Shown piece by piece: positions 1 to 9,477 of a DNA stretch of 64,000 nucleotides; within the stretch, counting starts at the first letter, position 1, and each line of letters opens with the position of its first letter. This DNA comes from Pedobacter sp. JY14-1 (GTDB taxonomy: Bacteria > Bacteroidota > Bacteroidia > Sphingobacteriales > Sphingobacteriaceae). The notes beneath the pieces are model-generated. The model ran no database searches. It was given only the letters and a program-made list of their open reading frames with translations, and was not told the origin of the DNA. The stretch is taken from the NCBI RefSeq assembly GCF_029269825.1, contig NZ_JARJHU010000002.1, positions 124,001 through 188,000 of the forward strand, written 5' to 3'. A program made the position numbers and the translations under genes.

Positions 1-1
1 G

Positions 2-844
2 TTGCTGGAAGAAGCCAAGCTTCAGCGCATGCCGAAGCCAAAACCACTCACCGGCAAGATCGCTTTGGTAACCGGTAGCGCAGGAGGCATCGGTAAGGCG
101 ATCGCTAAGAAATTTGTAGAGGAAGGTGCCGTGGTGGTACTCAACGACATGAACGCAGAACGCCTGGAAGGTGCGGGGGAAGAGTTCAAAAGCAAATATG
201 GCCGTGACAGCTTCGCTACTGCCCAGCTGGACGTCACCAGTGCAGCACAGATCGGTGCGGCATTCGATGCTGCGGCCCTGGCTTTTGGCGGGGTAGATAT
301 CGTGGTCAACAACGCCGGTCTGTCTATCTCCAAGACCATAGCGGACCATACTGAAAAGGACTGGGACCTGCTGTATGACGTACTGGTAAAAGGCCAGTTC
401 CTGGTTACCCAGGCTGCAGTTGCAGTCATGAAGAAGCAGGGAACCGGCGGGGATATCCTGAACATTGTGAGTAAGAACGCGCTGGTCAGCGGGCCGAACA
501 ATGCCGGCTATGGCAGTGCGAAGGCCGCACAACTGCACCTGGGCAGGCTCAATGCCGCGGAACTGGGCGCAGACCATATCCGCGTCAATACCGTGAACCC
601 GGATGCGGTGATCTCTGACAGCAACATCTGGGCCGGCGGCTGGGCAGAAGGCCGTGCCAAAGCATATGGCATTACCGTAGCCGAATTGCCTGCTTACTAT
701 GCAAAGCGTACCTTGCTGAATGAAGTGATCCTGCCTGAAGATATTGCCAATGCCTGCTTTGCTTTTACCGGGGGCTTGCTGAACAAATCAACAGGGAATG
801 TACTCAATGTGGACGGTGGCGTAGCTACAGCATTTGTCCGTTAA
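2..844 (+). CDS. C-terminal part of bifunctional rhamnulose-1-phosphate aldolase / short-chain dehydrogenase (5' partial)
   Basis: The frame is open at the left edge, so only the dehydrogenase half is visible. It has the Rossmann glycine motif TGSAGGIG near residue 24, NNAG near residue 105 and the SDR catalytic YGSAK near residue 172. The residues before the Rossmann motif (LEEAKLQRMPKPKPL) look like the linker of the aldolase/lactaldehyde dehydrogenase fusions found in Bacteroidota rhamnose operons, so the visible TTG is not taken as a real start. In that family the enzyme cleaves L-rhamnulose-1-phosphate and oxidises the resulting L-lactaldehyde. It lies 11 bp before an isomerase of L-rhamnose isomerase type and is presumably co-transcribed with it. 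A standalone SDR enzyme is the alternative. Confidence 0.8.
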   Translation: MLEEAKLQRMPKPKPLTGKIALVTGSAGGIGKAIAKKFVEEGAVVVLNDMNAERLEGAGEEFKSKYGRDSFATAQLDVTSAAQIGAAFDAAALAFGGVDIVVNNAGLSISKTIADHTEKDWDLLYDVLVKGQFLVTQAAVAVMKKQGTGGDILNIVSKNALVSGPNNAGYGSAKAAQLHLGRLNAAELGADHIRVNTVNPDAVISDSNIWAGGWAEGRAKAYGITVAELPAYYAKRTLLNEVILPEDIANACFAFTGGLLNKSTGNVLNVDGGVATAFVR

Positions 845-855
845 ACCTTACTATT

Positions 856-2130
856 ATGAAGCTGGAAAAATATCAGATTGAATCGCACAACAGCGAACTG
901 CTGGCCAGACACCAGAACAGGCTGGCCTTTGTCAAATCGGAAGTGGCAGATGCCGAAGGCATCATTAAGAAACTGGCCGACTTCCAGATTGCCATACCAA
1001 GCTGGGCCCTGGGCACCGGCGGCACCCGTTTCGGGCGCTTCTCCTCAGGAGGCGAGCCCCGGAACATCGAAGAGAAAATAGAAGACATCGGCCTGCTGCA
1101 CCAGCTGAACGCTTCCAGCGGGGCCGTATCGCTGCACATTCCGTGGGATACCGTAGCAGACACCTCCGGGATCAAGACACTGGCTGCACAATACGGGCTG
1201 AAGTTTGATGCCATGAATTCCAATACCTTCCAGGACCAGCCCGGTCAGGCCCTGAGCTATAAATTCGGCTCCCTGCAGCACGTAGACAAAGCAGTGCGCA
1301 AACAGGCGGTAGACCATAACATCGAGGTCATCCGCCAGGGTATCGAACTGGGCTCCAAATCGCTTACGGTATGGCTTTCCGATGGCTCCTGCTTTCCCGG
1401 GCAGCTCAACTTCAGGAAGGCTTTCCAGAACACCCTCGATGGCCTGAAGGAAATCTATGCGGCCCTGCCTGCCGACTGGAAGATCTTTGTAGAATACAAG
1501 GCCTTTGAGCCCAATTTCTACTCGACGACCGTAGGCGACTGGGGACAGTCATTCCTTTATGCCTCAAAACTGGGTCCGAAGGCTTATACGCTGGTCGATC
1601 TTGGCCATCACCTGCCCAATGCCAACATTGAGCAGATCGTGGCCCTGCTGCTGTTGGAAGAAAAACTGGGCGGGTTCCACTTCAACGATTCCAAATATGG
1701 CGATGACGACCTGACCGCGGGCAGCATCAAACCTTATCAGCTGTTCCTGATCTTCAACGAACTTGTGGAAGGTATGGATGCACGGGGAATGGACCATGCC
1801 CAGGACCTGGGCTGGATGATCGATGCCTCCCACAACGTGAAAGACCCGCTGGAAGACCTGCTGCAATCGGTAGAAGCGATCATGCTGGCTTATGCCCAGG
1901 CACTTTCCGTAGACCGTAAGGCGCTTCAGGAGGCTCAGGCTGCCAATGATGTGGCCCGTTCGCAGGAAATCCTGCAGCAGGCTTTTCGTACCGACCTGCG
2001 GGCCCTGGTTGCAGAGGCACGCCTGCGTTCCGGCGCGGCACTTGCACCCCTGGAAGCGTTCCGCCAGTTTAAGGCCAGGGAAGAACTGGTCAGACACAGA
2101 GGATCTAAAACAGTAGCGACCGGATTATAG
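856..2130 (+). CDS. L-rhamnose isomerase-type sugar isomerase
   Basis: The 424-residue protein resembles the Pseudomonas stutzeri-type L-rhamnose isomerases, which are TIM-barrel metal enzymes of about 430 residues that convert L-rhamnose to L-rhamnulose. The segment GTGGTRFGRF near residue 54 is typical of this family, and HxxDS-like metal-site segments (DLGHHLPN, GFHFNDSKYGDDD) lie in the middle third. It sits between the aldolase/dehydrogenase and a sugar kinase, the expected order of a rhamnose catabolic operon. The next gene starts 3 bp after its stop, so translation is probably coupled. Substrate is inferred from family and neighbours; other deoxy-sugars are possible because these isomerases are promiscuous. 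Confidence 0.88.
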   Translation: MKLEKYQIESHNSELLARHQNRLAFVKSEVADAEGIIKKLADFQIAIPSWALGTGGTRFGRFSSGGEPRNIEEKIEDIGLLHQLNASSGAVSLHIPWDTVADTSGIKTLAAQYGLKFDAMNSNTFQDQPGQALSYKFGSLQHVDKAVRKQAVDHNIEVIRQGIELGSKSLTVWLSDGSCFPGQLNFRKAFQNTLDGLKEIYAALPADWKIFVEYKAFEPNFYSTTVGDWGQSFLYASKLGPKAYTLVDLGHHLPNANIEQIVALLLLEEKLGGFHFNDSKYGDDDLTAGSIKPYQLFLIFNELVEGMDARGMDHAQDLGWMIDASHNVKDPLEDLLQSVEAIMLAYAQALSVDRKALQEAQAANDVARSQEILQQAFRTDLRALVAEARLRSGAALAPLEAFRQFKAREELVRHRGSKTVATGL

Positions 2131-2133
2131 CCT

Positions 2134-3528
2134 ATGGCAACAGCAAGGAAAACGCCGGTTATCGCCGTCTTTGATGTCGGCAAGACCAATAAGAAACTGT
2201 TCTTGTTTGACGAACGTTATCAGATCGTATTTGAGCGTTCTGCGAGGTTCACCGAAGCCACAGATGAGGACGGAGACCCCTGCGAGAACCTGGAGAGCCT
2301 GAGGCTTTCCGTATTCGATTCCCTGAGGGAAGTCTTCAGAAACCCGGCGTTTGAGATCAGGGCCATCAATTTTGCCACTTATGGTGCCAGTTTCGTGTAC
2401 ATCGATAAAGATGGCACGCCTATAGCGCCACTGTACAATTACCTGAAGGCCTATCCAGAAGCACTTAAAACACAATTCTACAGTACCTACGGAGGGGAGG
2501 AGGTGTTTTCCAAGCAGACCGCTTCTCCCGTACTGGGAAGCCTCAATTCAGGCATGCAGCTTTACCGGATCAAATATGAAAAGCCGGAGCTGTATGCCCG
2601 GATGAAATATGCATTGCACCTGCCGCAATACCTGAGTTACCTCATTTCCGGACAGGCCTGCTCAGACATTACCAGTATCGGCTGTCATACCAACCTGTGG
2701 GATTTTGAAAAGCAGGACTATCATGATTGGGTATATGCGGAGGGCATTGCCGAAAAGCTGGCCCCGCTGCTGCCCTCAGACCGTGTGCTCCCTGCTGCTT
2801 TTCCGGGTAACAATTACCCCGTCGGCACGGGTCTCCATGACAGCTCTGCCGCACTGGTACCTTACCTGGTGAGCTTTAACGAGCCTTTTATCCTGTTGTC
2901 TACCGGAACCTGGTGCATCAGCCTGAACCCTTTCAACTCAGCGCCACTTACACGTGAAGAATTGGAATGCGACTGCCTTAGCTATCTGCAATATGAAGGT
3001 AAACCGGTAAAGGCTTCCCGCCTCTTTGCGGGGTACGAGCATGAACAGCAGGTGAAGCGGATCGCGGCACATTTTGGTACCGACGTGATCAGTTACCGCC
3101 ACGCGGCATTTGATCCTTCCCTGATCGAGGCGCTGGAACAACTCCGGCCACAACAGGAAAATACGGGAGGCCCGGACCAGGGGCTTTCCCGGTTCGCTTC
3201 CCGTGACTTAAGTCTTTACGGTACAGATCTGCTGGCCTATCACCAGCTCATCCTGGACCTGGTCAATGCGCAATACTACGCTACAGGCCTCGTGCTGAAA
3301 GATACTGCTGTTAAGCGGATCTTTGTAGACGGGGGCTTCAGTAAGAATGCCATCTTCATGAATCTGCTGGCCAGGGTGTTTCCGGAACTGGAAGTGTTTG
3401 CGGCACACATGGCACAGGCTACCGCAGTAGGTGCTGCACTCGCCATTCACAAGGCCTGGAACACCCAGCCACTACCCAATGATATCGTGGAACTTAAATT
3501 TTATGCAGCCGCACGTGAAGTGCGCTGA
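2134..3528 (+). CDS. FGGY-family carbohydrate kinase, probable rhamnulokinase
   Basis: This 464-residue protein begins with the ATP-binding phosphate-1 motif FDVGKTNKK of the FGGY/hexokinase-actin fold and carries a second nucleotide-binding segment, STGTWCISLNP, around residue 258 and VDGGFSKNAIFMN near residue 400. It directly follows the isomerase with a 3-bp gap, so the three genes form one transcription unit. The predicted role is phosphorylation of L-rhamnulose to feed the aldolase. The protein differs from the enterobacterial RhaB in length and in many motifs, so the exact ketose is inferred from context. Its last 28 bp overlap the end of the convergent exporter gene. Confidence 0.85.
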   Translation: MATARKTPVIAVFDVGKTNKKLFLFDERYQIVFERSARFTEATDEDGDPCENLESLRLSVFDSLREVFRNPAFEIRAINFATYGASFVYIDKDGTPIAPLYNYLKAYPEALKTQFYSTYGGEEVFSKQTASPVLGSLNSGMQLYRIKYEKPELYARMKYALHLPQYLSYLISGQACSDITSIGCHTNLWDFEKQDYHDWVYAEGIAEKLAPLLPSDRVLPAAFPGNNYPVGTGLHDSSAALVPYLVSFNEPFILLSTGTWCISLNPFNSAPLTREELECDCLSYLQYEGKPVKASRLFAGYEHEQQVKRIAAHFGTDVISYRHAAFDPSLIEALEQLRPQQENTGGPDQGLSRFASRDLSLYGTDLLAYHQLILDLVNAQYYATGLVLKDTAVKRIFVDGGFSKNAIFMNLLARVFPELEVFAAHMAQATAVGAALAIHKAWNTQPLPNDIVELKFYAAAREVR

Positions 3529-4451
3529 GCTGCTTTTTTGTATTTGGATAGGTTGATCAGCAGCACGCTGCCCAAGATGATAACCAATCCACCGATCTGA
3601 ATACCACTGATCTGCTCATTGCCGAAAAATACGGCCAGCAAGACAGCGACCACCGGGTTCACATAGGCATAAGTGCTTACCTGCGTGGCCGGGCGGACCT
3701 GTAACAGCCAGACATACGCGCTGAAGGCCAGGATAGAGCCGAAAAAGACCAGATAGCCCAGGGCATACCATGCATCTGCGGGGACATTACTGAAACGAAA
3801 GCCAGCGGTTTCTCCTGATATTAAGGTAGCAGGCAGAAAGAGCAGGCCGGCAAACAGCATCTGCCAGCCGGTCGTGACCGATGCATTGGTATTTTCTCCC
3901 GGATGATACTTGGAATAAAGGGAACCGGCTGCCCAGCTGACCGGGCCCAGCGCCAGAAGGATCATCCCCAATATCGTACGTGGGTCGCTGTTTACGCTGA
4001 AACCTGAAAGCTGTTCCCAGAAAAGCAGGATCACGCCCAGGAAACCGATGACCAGGCCTGCGACCGTGAACTTGTTGCTGAAATTTTCCTTCCAGAGTTT
4101 CTTGTCCAGTATCACAAACCAGATGGCAGCGGAAGACACCATAATCGCGACCAGCCCGCTGGTCATGAACTGTTCTACCCAGATCACCGTCCCGTTGCCG
4201 ATCCCCAGCATCAGTATGCCAGAAACTGCATTTGCTGACAAGTTTTTCCGGTTAAACAGGGGCATGCCATTGACTGCACACCAGCTTAACATCAGCAGTC
4301 CGCCCGCGATGAACCGGAATGCGCCCAGAAAGAAGGGTGGAAAGCCATGCAGTGCCCTGGCGATGAAGAAATAAGTGGAGCCCCAGACCGTATAGACCGT
4401 AAGGAAGGCCAGGACAACCAGGAGGAGAGAAGGAGTTTTGAAAGAGGGCAT
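3501..4451 (-). CDS. EamA/DMT-superfamily transporter
   Basis: About ten hydrophobic helices arranged as two similar halves identify an EamA-type drug/metabolite transporter. The first half begins LLVVLAFLTVYTVWGSTYFF and the second half contains PVSWAAGSLYSKYHP; the C-terminus is basic (KYKKAAQRTS). I start the gene at the ATG giving MPSFKTP, because the upstream alternative (4478) adds nine residues that do not look like transporter sequence. It is an inner-membrane permease; the substrate (metabolite, amino acid or drug) cannot be read from the sequence. It is convergent with the kinase and overlaps it by 28 bp at the 3' ends. Confidence 0.88.
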   Translation of the reverse strand: MPSFKTPSLLLVVLAFLTVYTVWGSTYFFIARALHGFPPFFLGAFRFIAGGLLMLSWCAVNGMPLFNRKNLSANAVSGILMLGIGNGTVIWVEQFMTSGLVAIMVSSAAIWFVILDKKLWKENFSNKFTVAGLVIGFLGVILLFWEQLSGFSVNSDPRTILGMILLALGPVSWAAGSLYSKYHPGENTNASVTTGWQMLFAGLLFLPATLISGETAGFRFSNVPADAWYALGYLVFFGSILAFSAYVWLLQVRPATQVSTYAYVNPVVAVLLAVFFGNEQISGIQIGGLVIILGSVLLINLSKYKKAAQRTSRAAA

Positions 4452-4536
4452 GATCTTTTGGTTAAACAGGCTCCGCAAAGAGAATATTTATTCAAGAAAA
4501 ATCATGCCCCTAAAGAAATAAATAACAATTCTATTA

Positions 4537-5568
4537 CTATTTGGCACTGCCGCTATACGCCAGCTTTACATCCGGAGATTTTGCATAATCTGCCCACAGC
4601 TCATCTACGGTTTTTCCGGTGAATTTAGCCCAGGACTGTTCTGTATAAGTATGTTGTCTCAGCTGATCATCCAGTGCGGCGATTAGTCCTGGCTTTACGT
4701 TCTGTTCCAGCCATTCGAAAAAACGTGCCGTAATGCGGTAACTGTTTTTATAACTCTGTTTTTCATTGAACTCGGGTAATGCCCATTTAGAGCCGATGTT
4801 GTCTACACCATACCGGTATCTTACCCAGTCGGCAATGCCCTCGGTAAGCCATACCGGCCCCGACCCGTAGCCATAGCCCTGCACGATATGCATCGTTTCA
4901 TGGGTTACCACATCAATATCCGTATTGTGGGCCTTCATGTATTTGGCACTGAACAGGATACGGTTACCGCTCGCTTCAGCAACCCCGCCGTAGGCCGTAT
5001 CGATCACGAACAGCACCTCTTTAGTAGATTTCTTATTGAATGTCTTTACCAGTTTGGGGTAAACTTTAAAATAAGTATCGATCAGGTTTTGCTTCAGCTG
5101 CGGATCCAGGCCGGGGTCTTTACTGATAAATACCAGCTGATATCCCTTTTTCTTTACGGTGTCTGCAGACAACCAGTTCTTGGAGAACTGGTACATCATC
5201 TCTTTTTCCAGTCTTTTACGATTGTCCTTCAGCCATTTGCTGCTGATGATGATCTCTCCCGCTTTGGCGCTGATCGAGCCTTCATAATTGTCTGAGATCT
5301 CCAGTTTGGCCTGTCTGACCGTACGGTAGCCATCCGCTTGTGCAAAAGCCGGATAAACTTTGAAAAATACCTCATTCAGCTCCTTTTTTGTCGCCGAATC
5401 CAGAGGAGCAGCCGAGCTGTTGACAATATTGACTTCATAATTTCGCGGACCGCGTCTGCCCGTACGCTGGTTGCCGTCGCGGCCGTTAGCTGAAGGTTTG
5501 TCATTTTGACTAAAAGCCGATACGCCGGATAACAGCAGCAGTACCGAAAAAGAAAACTTTCTGAACAT
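4537..5568 (-). CDS. secreted basic secretory protein (BSP)-family zinc metallopeptidase
   Basis: A signal peptide (FSFSVLLLLSGVSAFSQ) precedes a low-complexity linker (NGRDGNQRTGRRGPRN) and a domain of the plant/bacterial basic secretory protein family. The zinc-binding HExxH is HETMH at residues 223-227, followed by the family-typical WLTEGIADWVRYRYG. The protein should act in the periplasm or outside the cell as a metallopeptidase; its substrate is unknown. Length (343 residues) is longer than the core domain because the N-terminal third, with repeated FFKVYP/YFKVYP segments, looks like a partial duplication of a non-catalytic unit. The gene is monocistronic and divergent from the downstream histidine kinase. 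Confidence 0.82.
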   Translation of the reverse strand: MFRKFSFSVLLLLSGVSAFSQNDKPSANGRDGNQRTGRRGPRNYEVNIVNSSAAPLDSATKKELNEVFFKVYPAFAQADGYRTVRQAKLEISDNYEGSISAKAGEIIISSKWLKDNRKRLEKEMMYQFSKNWLSADTVKKKGYQLVFISKDPGLDPQLKQNLIDTYFKVYPKLVKTFNKKSTKEVLFVIDTAYGGVAEASGNRILFSAKYMKAHNTDIDVVTHETMHIVQGYGYGSGPVWLTEGIADWVRYRYGVDNIGSKWALPEFNEKQSYKNSYRITARFFEWLEQNVKPGLIAALDDQLRQHTYTEQSWAKFTGKTVDELWADYAKSPDVKLAYSGSAK

Positions 5569-5654
5569 ATTCCTGGTTTTACAGCAAATTTATTGCATAT
5601 TCCCCATTTTGCTTGTAACATACCTAATACAAGAATGCTTTATGCTTTGGAAGA

Positions 5655-7655
5655 TTGGAAAACAGATGGGAACTTTGCAGGAACCACTTATATAAGTTTA
5701 TGTTTCGCTGTCGCCGCCAGGATTTTTTGTTTCTTTTCTTGCTTTTCTTTACATCAGCTTACCTGACCAGGGCCTATGGCCAGATTTCTCCTGCAGACTA
5801 CAGCAATATCGGCAAGTATATCCATTATTATGAAGACAAAAGTGCAGTACTTGATTTCGAACAGGCCAGTTCACCGGCTTTTGCAAAACGATACCAGCCA
5901 GGAAGGCAGGAAATACTCAACTTCGGCAATTCTAAATCTGCCATATGGATCAGGTTCCGGTTCCGTTATCAAGGTAAGCAGCCGCTATATGTGGTACTGG
6001 ATGCACCCAACATCGAAACCATCGATGGCTATTTTCCAATGCCGGATGGTGGCTTCAAGCGGGTGCAGTCGGGCAGTCTAGTCAGGAATACGGAAGGTGT
6101 ACAAGTAGAGAACAGGTATGTTTTTGACCTGCCTGTTTTACCGGAAGGCCAGCTGGCTACGGTTTATATGCGGCTGAAGACCAACAATATTATGCTGGTG
6201 CCCGTCAAACTGGCCTCGGCAGATACGATCCTGAACCACAAACCCTACAAAACCAGGATCGAATATGCTTATATGGGTGTACTTGTCGCTTTGCTCCTGT
6301 TCAACCTTTTCCTGTATACCAGCCTGAAAGACAAGACCTATCTTTATTATACGCTCTACGTCCTTACCCTGTCGCTTTACCTCTTGGTCTATATACGTGG
6401 TTACGGCTTTCTTTTTGGCGATGACATCAGGATATACATGAGCAAGCATCCGCACCTGTTCCTCAGTCTTTCGGTAGTTACCTCACTGGCCTTTTGCAGG
6501 CGCTTTCTGAGCCTGGACAAGACAGTACCTTCTATGCTGAAGCTGTATTATGCACTCGGCATGTGCGGGGTGGTCTTGTTTTTCACCAGCCTGCTGGGTT
6601 TTAAGAGCATTTCCACGTCCATTGCCCAGGTACTGACCATATCGGTCTCGCTGACCGCCTGGATATCGGGGGTCATTGCCTATCGCCGGGGCCATCGCCC
6701 GGCCAAGTACTATGTCGTGGCCTGGTCTTTCATCTGGGTAAGTGTCGCCATTGTGACTGCGAGCCTGGCCGGGATCATAGCGACCAATGAATTTACCATG
6801 CAACTGGTCCCTGTTGCCTCCACCGCGGAGCTCCTGATGCTGTCCTTCGCCCTGGGCGACCGGTATAAGATCATTATCCAGTCTGAACAACGCGCGCGCG
6901 AAGAAAACCTGCAGCTCATCCAGTCACAAAACCTCGTGCTGGAGCAGAAGGTAACTGAGCGTACCCGTCAGCTGAACCAACTGTTCTCTATTATCGCGCA
7001 TGACCTGCGCAGCCCGCTCAACAGTTTAATGAGCATTCTGGAACTGAACAGAATGGACGCACTGGACGGTGAGGAACTGAGTGCCTTGCTGGAACAGAAC
7101 AAGGACAATATCGGAAAGATCAACAATACCCTGAACAACCTGTTGCACTGGGCCAGACAGCGTATGGAAGGCCAGGTTTCGGAACCCGTAAACTTTAACC
7201 TGAAAGAAGTGATCGACGAACTGATGCCTGCTTACCTGCCCCTGGCCCAAAAGAAGAACATCAGCCTGAGCTATAATATCGCGGCGATGCTGCGGGTATA
7301 TGCGGACAAAGATGAGATCAATCTGGTCATACGCAACCTGATCGATAATGCGATCAAGTTCACACCCAGGGGCGGCAATATTTTGATAGAGATGAAACTC
7401 AAATCCGGTATCGCAGAGATCGGTATTGAAAATACGGTAAGCGCCGATACCAGCTTCGGACATGTCCTGAGTTCCGGCAACCGGATAGGGAAGGTAACTT
7501 CAGGAACGGATAATGAAGGCGGTGTGGGACTCGGGCTCCAGCTTTGCCGCGATTACCTGGCCGGTAATCAAAGTGAACTGGGCTTCAGTTTTGAGAACGG
7601 TCGTGTCAGGTTCTTTTTTACACTGCCTTTGGCAAAAATAGCCGGAGGTTCATGA
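5655..7655 (+). CDS. 7TM-DISM sensor histidine kinase
   Basis: The N-terminal signal segment (FLFLFLLFFTSAYLTRAYGQ) leads into an extracellular beta domain of the 7TMR-DISMED2 type (about residues 45-190), then seven membrane helices (about 205-400), a short coiled coil and a kinase core. The H-box FSIIAHDLRSPLNS places the phospho-acceptor at His449; the N-box is NLIDNAIKFTPRGG and the glycine box is GVGLGLQLCRDYL. Such proteins sense extracellular, often carbohydrate-like, ligands. No response regulator lies next to it, so the partner is unknown. An internal ATG at 5700 gives a start closer to the signal segment and may be the true one. Confidence 0.88.
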   Translation: MENRWELCRNHLYKFMFRCRRQDFLFLFLLFFTSAYLTRAYGQISPADYSNIGKYIHYYEDKSAVLDFEQASSPAFAKRYQPGRQEILNFGNSKSAIWIRFRFRYQGKQPLYVVLDAPNIETIDGYFPMPDGGFKRVQSGSLVRNTEGVQVENRYVFDLPVLPEGQLATVYMRLKTNNIMLVPVKLASADTILNHKPYKTRIEYAYMGVLVALLLFNLFLYTSLKDKTYLYYTLYVLTLSLYLLVYIRGYGFLFGDDIRIYMSKHPHLFLSLSVVTSLAFCRRFLSLDKTVPSMLKLYYALGMCGVVLFFTSLLGFKSISTSIAQVLTISVSLTAWISGVIAYRRGHRPAKYYVVAWSFIWVSVAIVTASLAGIIATNEFTMQLVPVASTAELLMLSFALGDRYKIIIQSEQRAREENLQLIQSQNLVLEQKVTERTRQLNQLFSIIAHDLRSPLNSLMSILELNRMDALDGEELSALLEQNKDNIGKINNTLNNLLHWARQRMEGQVSEPVNFNLKEVIDELMPAYLPLAQKKNISLSYNIAAMLRVYADKDEINLVIRNLIDNAIKFTPRGGNILIEMKLKSGIAEIGIENTVSADTSFGHVLSSGNRIGKVTSGTDNEGGVGLGLQLCRDYLAGNQSELGFSFENGRVRFFFTLPLAKIAGGS

Positions 7656-7686
7656 CAATATATACTTTAAATACAATGTTCAGTTG

Positions 7687-9477
7687 ATGAAGACCAGTTA
7701 TATTATCCTTTTGCTTGGCTTCTTGGTCATATCCGTCTCCCGTATCTCGGCGAAGGACTATTATATAGACCCGGCAAAAGGCAATGACCGGAACACCGGA
7801 ACCCAACGGGCGAAACCCTGGAAGACCTTCGCGCCCGCGGGTGGAATCATGTTCAGGGCAGGTGACCGGTTGCGTATAGTTGCGCCGGGCCGTTTTGACC
7901 ACAGCCTGATGCTGCGGGCAAGCGGGACCGCCGAAAAACCGGTGGTGGTTGACTTTGCTCCCGGACGCTATGATTTTTACGGCACCCATGCCTATAAAAC
8001 CAGGTTACACATCACCAATACCAACGATGTACCTCATGGCCTGAAGGCTATTGCGCTGTATATCCATCAATCAAAACACGTCCTGATTAAGGCTGAAAAT
8101 GCCAGGTTGGTCATGCATGGCAAGATGATAGAGACCTGTATCGACTATAGCGCAAATATTACCTTGCAGGGGATCAGATATGACTACCATACCCCTACAG
8201 TCTCGGAGTTTAAAGTGGCCAGTCTTCAGGCCAACCAGGCAGAACTGCTGATCAATCGTCATTCCGGCTACAGCATCGCAGACAGTGTTGTAATCTGGAA
8301 GGGAGAGGGCTGGCAGCACAAGAACGGCTGGTACTGGCAGGAATTTAACCCGGCCGATGGTTACCTGACCCGTACCAGTCTGTCAATGGACAAAGTCAGG
8401 TTTGCTGAGGCAGGCCAGACTGAGGACGGCACAAGGAAAATACGGGCCTATTTTCCTTCCAATCCAGGCTTTAAGCAAGGGTATATCTATCAGACAAGGG
8501 ATGTGACCCGTGACTGCACGGGTATTTTCATGCAGCGGAGCAAAGACATCCTGCTGAAAAACATCCGCATCTACTTTATGCACGGAATGGGTATCGTCAG
8601 CCAGTATTGCGAGAACATCACCATGGACGGTGTTGTGGTCAAGCCGGATGAAAAGAAGGGCACGACCTGTGCGGCCTGGGCCGACATCCTGCATTTTGCG
8701 GGTTGCAGGGGCCAGATCGAGATCCGTAACAGTTATCTTTCTGCTGCAAATGACGATGCCGTCAATGTACATGGAGTGCACCTGAGGATCATGGGGCAGC
8801 CCGCACCTAATCAGCTGAAACTGCGTTTTATGCATGATCAGACCTATGGTTTTAATCCTTACGCACCCGGGGACAGCATTGCCCTGATCCGCGGCAGCAG
8901 TCTGCTGGCCTTTGGCGAAAATGTAGTGACCAGTTCAGAAATGCTGAACGACAGGGAAGTGTTGCTAACCCTGAAATCTGCCGTAACTGAAAACCTGAAG
9001 GCGGATGACGCTGTAGAGAATGTGACCTGGACACCGCGTTTATGGATCCACCATACGACCATCACCAGCATTCCGACCAGGGGAATACTGGCTACTACAA
9101 GACGTAAAGTAGTGATCGCTGACAACAGCTTTTTAAGGACCGCTTCACAGGCCGTGCTGGTGGAAGATGATGCACAAGGCTGGTACGAATCGGGACTGGT
9201 TAAGGATATGACCATCCGCAACAATCAGTTTATACGCTGTGGCGGACCGGTCATCTATATCCACCCTGAAAATAAACAGTACGAGGGACCGGTACATGAG
9301 AACATCCGGGTTACGGGAAACCACTTTGTGCTCGACGGTGGAAAAGCGCTGGTGGCCAGAAGTGTACGGGGGATTACGTTCAGCAACAACAGCTTACAAG
9401 TGGCCGACGGAAGCAGACCGGAAGCATTCAGTCAATATGAAAACTGCACAGCGGTAAAGGAGGAAAACAACCGATGA
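7687..9477 (+). CDS. secreted right-handed beta-helix glycosidase, GH110-like
   Basis: After a signal peptide (SYIILLLGFLVISVSRISA) the protein opens with DYYIDPAKGNDRNTG, typical of secreted parallel beta-helix proteins, and continues with beta-helix coils to the C-terminus. The segments HGMGIVSQYCENITMDG, AWADILHFAGCRGQIEI and AANDDAVNVHGVHLRI resemble the conserved core of GH110 alpha-1,3-galactosidases, including the acidic pair DD in NDDAVNVHG. It would therefore remove terminal alpha-linked galactose from glycans outside the cytoplasm; this is from family memory, not a search. I start at the ATG 3 bp after the TTG. Its stop codon overlaps the next gene by 4 bp (ATGA), so the two are translationally coupled. 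Confidence 0.75.
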   Translation: MKTSYIILLLGFLVISVSRISAKDYYIDPAKGNDRNTGTQRAKPWKTFAPAGGIMFRAGDRLRIVAPGRFDHSLMLRASGTAEKPVVVDFAPGRYDFYGTHAYKTRLHITNTNDVPHGLKAIALYIHQSKHVLIKAENARLVMHGKMIETCIDYSANITLQGIRYDYHTPTVSEFKVASLQANQAELLINRHSGYSIADSVVIWKGEGWQHKNGWYWQEFNPADGYLTRTSLSMDKVRFAEAGQTEDGTRKIRAYFPSNPGFKQGYIYQTRDVTRDCTGIFMQRSKDILLKNIRIYFMHGMGIVSQYCENITMDGVVVKPDEKKGTTCAAWADILHFAGCRGQIEIRNSYLSAANDDAVNVHGVHLRIMGQPAPNQLKLRFMHDQTYGFNPYAPGDSIALIRGSSLLAFGENVVTSSEMLNDREVLLTLKSAVTENLKADDAVENVTWTPRLWIHHTTITSIPTRGILATTRRKVVIADNSFLRTASQAVLVEDDAQGWYESGLVKDMTIRNNQFIRCGGPVIYIHPENKQYEGPVHENIRVTGNHFVLDGGKALVARSVRGITFSNNSLQVADGSRPEAFSQYENCTAVKEENNR